Made by a program: the position numbers and the translations under genes. From contig JAJNBD010000011.1 of NCBI GenBank assembly GCA_021156105.1, positions 85,088 through 149,087 of the forward strand: a DNA stretch of 64,000 bases, in the 5' to 3' direction. The stretch is from Gammaproteobacteria bacterium. GTDB taxonomy: Bacteria; Pseudomonadota; Gammaproteobacteria; CAISUE01. The notes under the pieces were generated by a model, which saw only the letters and a program-made list of their open reading frames with translations, made no database searches and had not been told where the DNA came from. Shown here in pieces: positions 43,506-51,498 of this stretch; within the stretch, counting starts at the first letter, position 1; each line of letters begins with the position of its first letter.

Positions 43506-44585
43506 CTACTTTGCCAACCTTTCCTCAAACCAATCGAAAGCCTCATCTAAAATATGCTCTGGTACGGGCATGGTGTACGTGCCATTTTCATTATGCGGTA
43601 TACCAATTGCATCTAATAAAACATATTTAGCTTGCTGTGCTTGTGATTTTTTATCCATTTTTAAAACGATTTTAAACTTCTCTCTATCCTGAAAAGCCTT
43701 CGTTGCCAAGGGTAATTTAATAGCTTTAACTGCTGTAACGATTTTATCAAAATCCACTCGCGTTAAAAAATCCATTCTATACGATAAATAACTTTCAAGC
43801 ATGATACCTATCGCCACTGCTTCACCATGACGAATTTCATAGTTTTCTAAAACTTCAATAGCATGGCCAATCGTATGACCAAAATTTAATAGCGCTCTCA
43901 GTGATTGCTCGCGCTCATCTTGCTCAACAATATGCTTTTTGATGGCACAGGATTGAAAAATTAACACCTCTATATCAACTATATGCTGCTGAGCAAATAA
44001 AGCCGCATCTGCGATCAACATATGTTTTAAAATTTCCACATAACCATTTTTAAATTCAATCTCTGGTAAGGTTTTTAAAAAACCAATATCAATAAAAACC
44101 GCTTTAGGTTGATAAAAACAACCAATGAGATTCTTTCCATAAGGGGTATTCACGCCTGTTTTGCCGCCAATGCTAGCATCTACCATAGCTAATAAACTAG
44201 TTGGTATATAAATCACATCTACGCCGCGACAATAAGTTGCCGCGACAAAACCTGCCATATCAGTTACCACACCGCCGCCAACCGCAATGATGCAAGTGTC
44301 ACGAGAAAATTTTTTATTACATAAGTGGTCTTCTAGCGCCTGTTTTGTTTCGCGCGTTTTATTAGTCTCACCCGCAGGAAAGCTAAAAATTTCAACAAGC
44401 ATCTGATGTTTGCGCAAGTAATTGACTACTTGTGCAGCAATGGAGTTTTCTAGATTTGAATCAGTGATAATCGCCAAACGAGATTTTTTTTGACGTAAAA
44501 ATTCTGCAAAACTTGAATCATTCAATAAGTTTTTACTAAAGTAAATTGGATATGGTTGGGTAGTTTGAATAGATAATTCTTTCAT
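43506..44585 (-). CDS. aroB: 3-dehydroquinate synthase
   Basis: A 359-residue NAD- and metal-dependent enzyme that cyclises DAHP to 3-dehydroquinate, step two of the shikimate pathway. Signature elements are GGGVVTDMAGFVAATYCRGVDVIYIPTSLLAMVDASIGGKTGVN, KNLIGCFYQP and the metal-site stretch LLNFGHTIGHAIE and RHGEAVAIG. It is the last gene of the minus-strand operon phhA-DAHP synthase-aroA-aroK-aroB, 36 bp after aroK. Confidence 0.97.
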   Translation of the reverse strand: MKELSIQTTQPYPIYFSKNLLNDSSFAEFLRQKKSRLAIITDSNLENSIAAQVVNYLRKHQMLVEIFSFPAGETNKTRETKQALEDHLCNKKFSRDTCIIAVGGGVVTDMAGFVAATYCRGVDVIYIPTSLLAMVDASIGGKTGVNTPYGKNLIGCFYQPKAVFIDIGFLKTLPEIEFKNGYVEILKHMLIADAALFAQQHIVDIEVLIFQSCAIKKHIVEQDEREQSLRALLNFGHTIGHAIEVLENYEIRHGEAVAIGIMLESYLSYRMDFLTRVDFDKIVTAVKAIKLPLATKAFQDREKFKIVLKMDKKSQAQQAKYVLLDAIGIPHNENGTYTMPVPEHILDEAFDWFEERLAK

Positions 44586-44621
44586 CTTCTATTATCCCCA
44601 TACAAAATATAGCACAATCAG

Positions 44622-45134
44622 TTACCTTTCTTCATCAGGAAAAAGAATCTCATAAATTTCATCGGCGATTTCTTCAATAGATTTTTTCCATACATCAATC
44701 ACTTCATCTGCGTATTCTAAATATAAAGGCAGACGGAAATAATATAGACGCTTTGTTTCAACAAAATCCTGCAATAAAGGACGTGAAGTATCATTTGCCA
44801 AGCGATCCATGACCACTTGCAAGTTAGCATTTAAGAAAAATACTTTACCGTCCTGCTGCTTCAAGTAATCTAAAATAATTTTATTTAATACCACGCCGCC
44901 GCCAGTCGAGATAATACAATTATCCGCTGCCGAATATTCTTTAGCAATGGCAATTTCTGTTTCGCGCAAAAGTAATTCACCACCTTTAGCAAAAACCTCG
45001 TGCATATCTTTGCTTTGTGTTTTTGCATAAACTAGATCATCCATTTCAACCACAGGCAGTTTCAGAATTTCACCTAATGCTTTGGCAACAGCAGTTTTCC
45101 CTGAACCCATAAAACCAATTAAAACAATTTTCAT
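44622..45134 (-). CDS. aroK: Shikimate kinase
   Basis: A 170-residue enzyme that phosphorylates shikimate with ATP. The Walker A motif is GFMGSGKTAVAK (residues ~7-18), the shikimate-binding region carries MDD and the conserved Arg in LLRETE, STGGGVVL follows, and the lid holds NDTSRPLL. It lies 15 bp downstream of aroA and 36 bp upstream of aroB, within the aromatic operon. aroKB adjacency is conserved in gammaproteobacteria. Confidence 0.95.
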   Translation of the reverse strand: MKIVLIGFMGSGKTAVAKALGEILKLPVVEMDDLVYAKTQSKDMHEVFAKGGELLLRETEIAIAKEYSAADNCIISTGGGVVLNKIILDYLKQQDGKVFFLNANLQVVMDRLANDTSRPLLQDFVETKRLYYFRLPLYLEYADEVIDVWKKSIEEIADEIYEILFPDEER

Positions 45135-45149
45135 TTTCGATCCTTTTTG

Positions 45150-46436
45150 TTAAAGCTTTGCTTGTTTCGCCACGTCGTGCAAGCTATCTAAAGTTTCCCA
45201 AAATGCTGGAAACGTTTTATTAACAACGTGGGGCTGATTAATTTTCATTCCTGCTAGTTTTGCTCCCGCTACAGCAAATGCCATTGCCATACGATGATCA
45301 CCATAAGTATCAATTGCCGCTGCATGTGGCTGGCCACCATAGATTGTTAAACTATCTTCTGTATCTTCCGTCTTAATGCCCATTTTAGCAAGTTCTGATT
45401 TCAGCGCATAAACGCGTTCTGTTTCTTTTACTCGCAAAGAGCGTACACCAGAAATTTTTGTTATACCGTTAGCAAAAGCAGCTAATACTGCCATAGTTTG
45501 CACTTGGTCAGGGCAATCTTCCATATTGAAACAGCCTGGCAAAATTTGTTTTCCCCTGATGGTAATCGCATTTTCCCCTACTGTAATTTCATTACCCATT
45601 TGCGCTAAGAGTTTTAGAAAATTTCGGTCCGCCTGAACAGAGTTAGGGTTTAAATTTTTTAAGGTTAAGGTTGATTGAGTTAGCGCAGCAATGGCAAAAA
45701 AATAGCCCGCGCTTGAATAGTCACCTTCAATCATATATTCTTTTTTTTGATAGCGCTGTCCAGCAGGAATTTCATAAACACCTTCAGCGGGCGTTTGCAC
45801 CTTAATACCCCAGTCACGCATAGTGTTAATTGACATTTCAACATAAGGTTTAGACGCTGTTTTGCCTAGCAGGGAAATTTTTAAGCCTGCTAAATAAGGC
45901 GCAATCATGAGTAAGCTGGAAAGATACTGACTGCTCACACTTGCATCTAATCTTACTTCGCCACCCAATAAGTGTGAAGAAGTGACTCGTAATGGAAGCT
46001 GCCCAACTTTGTCTAAATAATGAATCTCCGCACCTAATTGTTGCAAAGCTTTTACCAAGTCTTGAACGGGGCGCGTACTTAAACCTGCGCTTCCCTCTAA
46101 AACCTTAGTGCCAGGCACTAAACAAACTAATGCCAACAGAAAACGCAGGGTTGTACCTGAATCATGTGCATATAATTGATAAGTATTTGGCTGAACGACT
46201 GAAATATCATCATAAATGATTATTTTTTCAGGTAACGTTTCTATGCGCAGACCGAGCGCACGCAGGCAACTAATCATCGCTTGGGTATCTTCACAATAGA
46301 GAGGGTGGTAAAGATGAACATCTTCTTGCGTTAAGGCTGCCATAAGCAATGCACGGTTAGTATAACTTTTCGAAGCAGGCACAATGATGCTTTTGGTAAC
46401 TGGCGCTTTAAATGGCATGACCTCAATTGCACGCAT
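45150..46436 (-). CDS. aroA: 3-phosphoshikimate 1-carboxyvinyltransferase (EPSP synthase)
   Basis: A 428-residue enzyme that joins shikimate-3-phosphate and PEP to give EPSP; it is the target class of glyphosate. Substrate-binding motifs are PASKSYTNRALLMAAL near the N-terminus, AHDSGTTLRFLLALV, and the C-terminal VRSLRVKETERVYALKSELAKMG and YGDHRMAMAFAVAG. SSQYLSSLLM is also present. It begins 5 bp after the DAHP synthase stop and is followed by aroK after 15 bp, so it is co-transcribed. Confidence 0.96.
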   Translation of the reverse strand: MRAIEVMPFKAPVTKSIIVPASKSYTNRALLMAALTQEDVHLYHPLYCEDTQAMISCLRALGLRIETLPEKIIIYDDISVVQPNTYQLYAHDSGTTLRFLLALVCLVPGTKVLEGSAGLSTRPVQDLVKALQQLGAEIHYLDKVGQLPLRVTSSHLLGGEVRLDASVSSQYLSSLLMIAPYLAGLKISLLGKTASKPYVEMSINTMRDWGIKVQTPAEGVYEIPAGQRYQKKEYMIEGDYSSAGYFFAIAALTQSTLTLKNLNPNSVQADRNFLKLLAQMGNEITVGENAITIRGKQILPGCFNMEDCPDQVQTMAVLAAFANGITKISGVRSLRVKETERVYALKSELAKMGIKTEDTEDSLTIYGGQPHAAAIDTYGDHRMAMAFAVAGAKLAGMKINQPHVVNKTFPAFWETLDSLHDVAKQAKL

Positions 46437-46441
46437 ATTTT

Positions 46442-47497
46442 TTACCGCGTCTTTCTTCTAGCTTGAACGGCTTTCGCTAGTTGCGTTAATAAATTAGACG
46501 TTTCTACCATATCAATACAAGGATCAGTAATACTTTGACCATAAACCAAGTCTGTTTTCACCCGTAAATCCTGTCGTCCTGCAACCAAATTACTTTCTAA
46601 CATCAAACCTGAAATTGCGAAACTGCCTTGACTAACTTGTGCAATAATATTTTCAACCGCTATTTTTTGATTCGCGTGATTTTTTTGACTATTGCCATGG
46701 CTTGCGTCAACCATAACGCCAGTATTTAACCCCGCTTCAATTAGCCGCTGATTTGCAGCCAACACATCGCTCGAAAAATAGTTAGGCAGTCTTCCGCCGC
46801 GCAAAATTAGATGACATGCTTGATTTCCTTTAGTACTAACGATGGCAGGAATCCCTTGCTTTGTAACACTTAGAAAATGATGGGGATGTTGCGCAGAGTG
46901 TAGAGCATCAATAGCAATTTGGATATCACCTGAAGTGCCGTTTTTAAAGCCAACAGGCATCGATAAACCCGAGGCTAACTCGCGGTGCAACTGACTTTCA
47001 GCCGTTCTTGCGCCAACCGCGCCCCAAGAAATGGCATCGGCGATAAACTGGGGCACAATAGGATCTAAAAATTCCGTTCCCGCTGGCACACCTACCTGCG
47101 CTAAATCAATTAAAAGTTTTCTCGCCAAGCGCAAACCATAATTAATTTTAAAACTATTATCCAACATTGGGTCATTAATTAAGCCTTTCCAGCCAATCGT
47201 CGTACGCGGCTTTTCAAAATAGACTCGCATGATAATACATAAATCATCCGAAAAACGATCAATAATTTGTTTTAACTTAATTGCATAATCTAATGCGGCT
47301 TCAACATCATGAATAGAACATGGCCCAACAACCATAAGCAGTCGATCGTCTGTGCCTTGGATAATTTTTTCTGCTTGCAAACGCGCGCTGGAAATTAATT
47401 TGACCATGTTAAGGTCTAACGGCCATTCTTCTATTAAAATAGCCGGCGCAATAAGAGGACTTAACGATTGCACGCGTAGATCATCTGTGGCCATCAT
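46442..47497 (-). CDS. 3-deoxy-7-phosphoheptulonate (DAHP) synthase, AroFGH type
   Basis: A 351-residue class I DAHP synthase that condenses PEP with erythrose-4-phosphate, the first committed shikimate step. Family motifs are MVVGPCSIHD, MRVYFEKPRTTIGWKGLINDP, GARTAESQLHRELASGLSMPVGFKNGT and the metal-site region MVDASHGNSQKNH. The AroF, AroG or AroH feedback class (Tyr, Phe or Trp) cannot be assigned by eye. The ATG has AGGA 9 nt upstream. phhA ends 11 bp before it. Placing the entry enzyme with later steps in one operon is not the E. coli arrangement. Confidence 0.94.
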   Translation of the reverse strand: MMATDDLRVQSLSPLIAPAILIEEWPLDLNMVKLISSARLQAEKIIQGTDDRLLMVVGPCSIHDVEAALDYAIKLKQIIDRFSDDLCIIMRVYFEKPRTTIGWKGLINDPMLDNSFKINYGLRLARKLLIDLAQVGVPAGTEFLDPIVPQFIADAISWGAVGARTAESQLHRELASGLSMPVGFKNGTSGDIQIAIDALHSAQHPHHFLSVTKQGIPAIVSTKGNQACHLILRGGRLPNYFSSDVLAANQRLIEAGLNTGVMVDASHGNSQKNHANQKIAVENIIAQVSQGSFAISGLMLESNLVAGRQDLRVKTDLVYGQSITDPCIDMVETSNLLTQLAKAVQARRKTR

Positions 47498-47508
47498 TGG
47501 TCATTTTC

Positions 47509-48312
47509 CTAATTTTTTATCAACTTTTTGATTTCATTTTTTAGATAAACGAATGAAGGTACGTAGAATAATAATGGCTGCATTTGTGTATGGTCATAGC
47601 TAGTGTTGATAACTTCCTCTAAATCAAAAGGTTTACGCGTCACTTTATCGCTCAAGCAGTGTGCCATTTCGCCATAAGAAGATAATAAACCAGCGCCAAA
47701 AATTTTTAATTCGTCTTGCTCAAGAATTAAACCAAATTCAATTGCAAACCAATATAAGCGCTCCCATTGCAACATCTCCTCTTCATTCGCATGACGAGCT
47801 CCAATACCCATTAACTGCATTAATTCAGCATAATCTGCATTCATAAAAGGTGGTAAATGACCTAATACATCATGCACGATATCTGGCTCAGGCGTATACT
47901 CTGGATCTGAACCATGACGTAAAAACTGCGTACAAGGCATAATCCGTTTTGATAAATACTGGAAAAATTCTCTTGGCGAAAGCAAACCTTCTGCCGGTAA
48001 AATACGTACGCCATGGCTTTGCTGCAATCGATCGCTTAGCGTTTTAAGCTGTGGCAACTTATGCGAAGCTAAACCCAAATTTTTTTTTCCATTTAAGTAA
48101 ATGTCACATGCATGGCGCTGATGCATCGCCTCAAGTTTTTCATTAATATGCTGCCAAATAGCATCTTCCTCTTGGCTATATTCAACCTGCGGTGCATATC
48201 CGTGAATAAGACGATGCTCTTTGCCTAAGCGAAAAAACTCCTGACGGCGTTGTATGTAAACAGCATCTTTAATGCCTGGATGCTTTGGATCTAAAATAAG
48301 CTCTTCTTGCAT
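47509..48312 (-). CDS. phhA: Phenylalanine-4-hydroxylase
   Basis: A 267-residue monomeric bacterial aromatic amino acid hydroxylase. It makes tyrosine from phenylalanine using O2, Fe(II) and a pterin. The iron ligands are in PDIVHDVLGHLPPF (two His) and the Glu in WFAIEFGLI, and the core CTQFLRHGSDPEYTPEPD is well conserved. A GTG four codons upstream could start it, but the ATG at 48312 has GGAG at good spacing. It heads the shikimate operon. In Legionella, PhhA supports tyrosine supply and pyomelanin formation. Confidence 0.95.
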   Translation of the reverse strand: MQEELILDPKHPGIKDAVYIQRRQEFFRLGKEHRLIHGYAPQVEYSQEEDAIWQHINEKLEAMHQRHACDIYLNGKKNLGLASHKLPQLKTLSDRLQQSHGVRILPAEGLLSPREFFQYLSKRIMPCTQFLRHGSDPEYTPEPDIVHDVLGHLPPFMNADYAELMQLMGIGARHANEEEMLQWERLYWFAIEFGLILEQDELKIFGAGLLSSYGEMAHCLSDKVTRKPFDLEEVINTSYDHTQMQPLLFYVPSFVYLKNEIKKLIKN

Positions 48313-48542
48313 AGCGCGCTCCACAAGATTTTAGTTTTGGGATAAAGTTTTATTAGTAATGTTTAAAAAGATAAGAATATTTTGGCTTAGCAGCCAAAGT
48401 AATAATACCTAGCATCAAAGGCTTGATAAGAAAGCAAAGCGTCGCTTAAGGGAAAGACAGCATTGAAGAGAGGCTTTCGGAATAACTCTGCCATAAATTT
48501 CAAAAAAGTTATGTTTTCAAAACAATAACAAACTTACCCAAA

Positions 48543-48581
48543 CAAGTCAACAAACGGGGTCAGACCCCATTTGTTGACTTG
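48543..48581. repeat. AAGTCAACAAACGGGG palindrome, copy 2
   Basis: CAAGTCAACAAACGGGGT (48543-48560), loop CAG, ACCCCATTTGTTGACTTG (48564-48581): 18-bp arms with one mismatch. It lies in the 655-bp gap between phhA and the hybrid kinase gene and is the same family as 42981-43023 and 50630-50666, with a slightly diverged right arm and centre. Confidence 0.88.
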
Positions 48582-48640
48582 AAAACGTACGACAAACAAT
48601 TTTATCTAACGCGGAAAAAACCTTCGTGGGCTATGAAAAT

Positions 48641-48756
48641 GGTGGACACGTGCTGTAGGGTGGGCAAAGCCACGCTAGCAACGTGTCCACCAAAGCGATG
48701 AAAAAACATCTTACCTAGCGCTTTGCTCATCCCACAACAAATTTCATACCCTACAG
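48641..48756. repeat. MITE-like ~104-bp element, copy B, with adjoining hairpin
   Basis: The element 48653-48756 has terminal inverted repeats CTGTAGGGT and ACCCTACAG. It is homologous, in reverse orientation, to 30307-30408. Just before it, GGTGGACACGTGCT (48641-48654) pairs with AGCAACGTGTCCACC (48677-48691). The rest of the 48313-48967 gap (about 48313-48540 and 48760-48967) is AT-rich; I saw no gene or confident promoter in it. Confidence 0.65.
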
Positions 48757-48967
48757 AAAAAACCATATAAGTCATGAGGTTAATCTTTTGTTAAGAATTA
48801 CCTGCTACAATGTGCAAACTGCTATAGAAGAGATAAAGATTAAAAAGCACCTCCATTACTTGTATGAAGTGCGAAAAGCTCATGCTTCGTAATGACGATA
48901 TTTTCTAATATTTATCTTCTGCAGGGATTTAGCCACCATAATAAAAACTAAAAGTTAAAGATATAAC

Positions 48968-50626
48968 ATGTTACCTAGAAATTTAAGTACCGTTTATAAA
49001 GAGAGCCATCACTCCGTCTTATTACTAATTGCAAATTTACATCATGCCTGCACGCAAGATAATCCAGACACTTATGATAAAAAGTTAGTTCTGGATGTAA
49101 TCCAAGAAATAGAAAGCTATATGGACCTAGAGAATTTATTTCACATCAAAAAACAAGCTTTTTCACTAGAAGATGTTATTGCGAAAGCTGTTAGCCAGTA
49201 CAACTTAAAAGCAAGTAAAAAAACTATTCAATTCCATATACAAGAGACTGATAGCCAAGTACCGATTGAAGGCTACGCACCACTCATCAAAATTATTTTA
49301 AATAACCTCATTTCTAATGCGATTAAGCACACAGAACAAGGTACCCTCACATTAAAAATAAACGCTTTGCAAGATACTATTGAAATTAAAGTTATTGATA
49401 CTGGCGCAGGCATGGATGCTCATACTGTGGCAGCTATTTTTGAACATGAGCAGCTTGCGGGGAAAGCCAGCAGTGAACGTGGTAACTCTGGCTTGGGCTT
49501 AATTAACTGTCTAAAAATTGCCAAGTGTATTAACGGCTCGCTGACTGCCACAAGCGCAGGCAAAGGTAAAGGTAGCTGTTTTAGTTTAAAAATACCAACT
49601 AAAATGGCACTTGAAACAAAGCATTTGCTAGAAATTTTTGACCAAAGCTTTATTCATCACGAAATACGCAATCTATTATCTACCTTACTTATACAAGAAA
49701 ACCTTTCTGATGAGATAATAGAAAAGGTGGAAAATATTATTAATTTAGTTACTGATTTATTAGACTATGCGTTATTAGAACAAGACAAGTTACAGTTAAG
49801 AAATGCGATTATTGATTTAAAAACATTATTTCCAGACGCTAAAAATCCAATATTTATTTACGGAGACCCTTCCCGGGTTGCACAAGTCATCCGCTATTTT
49901 CAGCATCTGAACTCAGAAAAGGCAATTGATCTTGAAACCAGCGCAGAAACTGTGCATTGGCGTCTACGTCTAGATAGCCCATACACCGCTGATGACTTGA
50001 CAGCACAAGTCTGTCAGCTACTTCTTGCGAAAATGGGCGGCAAAATTACTACCGAAGGGAAAGAGACACTTATCTCTTGCTCTTTCCCTCGAGCGCTTGC
50101 TCAAGAAATGTCAATCGACAATGCGAAAAAGAAAATTTTGATCATTGAAGATAGCTTAATAACTATTAATTTACTCACTCGCTTTCTTACAAAACTAGGC
50201 CATGAAGTTGTAGAAGCGACTAATGCGGAACAAGCATTAGTGAAAATAAGTCACGCTGCTGCAACAGAGGAACAATATGATGCTATTCTGACGGATTTAC
50301 ATATTGGAAGTGGTTTAACAGGCATTGATTTAGCACGGAAAATCCATCAAAGCGCAGCTCACACCAATATTTATTTGCTAACAGGAGATAATATTTCGAG
50401 CGAACTTTGTGAGCAAGCAGGTATTAAACAAGTAATGCAGAAACCTGTTTCTTTTGAAAAACTAATGAATGTTTTTGGCAATCCCGCAGGATATGTAAAA
50501 ACGCCATTGGTTAGCACGACACCTAAGCTCATGCCAGATTCACCGCTACAAACCACCAGCAGAATAGACCCCATACTGCAGCAGTCCCTTCAGCAAAGCT
50601 TCCTTGACTTAGCTCGCCCCAAATGA
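48968..50626 (+). CDS. Soluble hybrid histidine kinase with duplicated kinase core and receiver
   Basis: A 552-residue cytosolic protein with no membrane segment or sensor domain. Residues ~10-210 hold a poorly conserved dimerisation helix (His14/His15) and a good ATPase domain (LNNLISNAIKHTEQ, DTGAGMD, GNSGLGL). Residues ~225-390 hold a second phosphoacceptor helix with a clear H-box (IHHEIRN, His231) joined to an ATPase-like region lacking the N and G boxes. A receiver follows (~390-500; IIEDSL, phospho-Asp in ILTDLHI, KPVS). It may relay ATP from the first core to the second H-box, then to the receiver. No response-regulator gene is adjacent. A palindromic repeat follows the stop. Confidence 0.78.
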   Translation: MLPRNLSTVYKESHHSVLLLIANLHHACTQDNPDTYDKKLVLDVIQEIESYMDLENLFHIKKQAFSLEDVIAKAVSQYNLKASKKTIQFHIQETDSQVPIEGYAPLIKIILNNLISNAIKHTEQGTLTLKINALQDTIEIKVIDTGAGMDAHTVAAIFEHEQLAGKASSERGNSGLGLINCLKIAKCINGSLTATSAGKGKGSCFSLKIPTKMALETKHLLEIFDQSFIHHEIRNLLSTLLIQENLSDEIIEKVENIINLVTDLLDYALLEQDKLQLRNAIIDLKTLFPDAKNPIFIYGDPSRVAQVIRYFQHLNSEKAIDLETSAETVHWRLRLDSPYTADDLTAQVCQLLLAKMGGKITTEGKETLISCSFPRALAQEMSIDNAKKKILIIEDSLITINLLTRFLTKLGHEVVEATNAEQALVKISHAAATEEQYDAILTDLHIGSGLTGIDLARKIHQSAAHTNIYLLTGDNISSELCEQAGIKQVMQKPVSFEKLMNVFGNPAGYVKTPLVSTTPKLMPDSPLQTTSRIDPILQQSLQQSFLDLARPK

Positions 50627-50629
50627 GCC

Positions 50630-50666
50630 AAGTCAACAAACGGGGCCTGACCCCGTTTGTTGACTT
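50630..50666. repeat. AAGTCAACAAACGGGG palindrome, copy 3
   Basis: AAGTCAACAAACGGGG (50630-50645), loop CCTGA, CCCCGTTTGTTGACTT (50651-50666). Core and loop are identical to copy 1. It starts 4 bp after the hybrid kinase stop and could serve as its terminator. Confidence 0.9.
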
Positions 50667-50730
50667 AGGGGTTGCTTGTCGCAAAATATTTTTCGGCGCA
50701 TAATAGCTTTTTCTTTTTTGCATAAAGTTC

Positions 50731-51498
50731 ATGTTAGCGCCTAACTATCACATTAGTCTTTACGTTGAAATATTATTAGCGCTAACGAGTATGTTTGCTG
50801 GTGTTATTGATACATTAGCAGGTGGCGGCGGTTTAATTACTGTACCTGCCTTGCTCTTTGCGGGATTACCGCCAACTCTGGCACTTGGCACAAATAAATT
50901 ACAAGCCGTCATTGGCGAATTTAATGCTTCTCTTCACTTTATGTATCACGGACGCATTTCGCCTAAATTACTTGCGCCAGGTTTATTCGCAGCAGGAAGC
51001 GGTGCTCTAATTGGCGCATGGGCTGTACAACATGCCCACCCCGAGCTATTAAACAAAGTTATCCCTTATTTGATGTTGGCAGTATTAATTTACATGATAT
51101 GCATAGGGCGGCTTAACAAAAATAAATTAAGCCAGACTGTTTCAGTAAAGAAATTCTATTTAATCGCAGGTTTATGCATTGGCTTTTATAATGGATTTTT
51201 TGGCCCAGGAACAGGTTCATTTTGGGTAGCGGCATTGATGATTTTTTTAGGTTTTGACTTAAAAAAAGCCACGCTTTATGGCAAGCCACTTAACTTTATA
51301 GGAAATTTCGCCTCAGTTTTTTATTTTATTTTCGCTGGCCTAATTAATTATCACATTGCTTTTGCTATGGCACTCGGACAAATTACAGGCTCATGGATTG
51401 GCGCAAAGCTTGTGATTCATCAAGGCGCTAAAATTATCCGCCCCGTGTTTATCACTGTTGTATTTCTCATGACTGTGATTTTATTCATAAAAAATTAA
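50731..51498 (+). CDS. TauE/SafE (TSUP) family permease
   Basis: A 255-residue inner-membrane protein with about eight helices in two repeats. The TSUP signatures are GVIDTLAGGGGLITVPALL with GTNKLQAVIGEFNAS in the first half and GFYNGFFGPGTGSFWVAAL in the second. These correspond to YfcA-like members that move sulfur-containing or organic anions. The substrate is unknown. It is convergent with kup, overlapping by 4 bp. A second, divergent TSUP member is at 61187-61960. Confidence 0.85.
   Translation: MLAPNYHISLYVEILLALTSMFAGVIDTLAGGGGLITVPALLFAGLPPTLALGTNKLQAVIGEFNASLHFMYHGRISPKLLAPGLFAAGSGALIGAWAVQHAHPELLNKVIPYLMLAVLIYMICIGRLNKNKLSQTVSVKKFYLIAGLCIGFYNGFFGPGTGSFWVAALMIFLGFDLKKATLYGKPLNFIGNFASVFYFIFAGLINYHIAFAMALGQITGSWIGAKLVIHQGAKIIRPVFITVVFLMTVILFIKN

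Noticed and set aside
42981..50666. Repeated palindromes considered as a CRISPR array
   Set aside because: The copies are kilobases apart with genes between, not regularly spaced with short spacers, and no cas genes are present.
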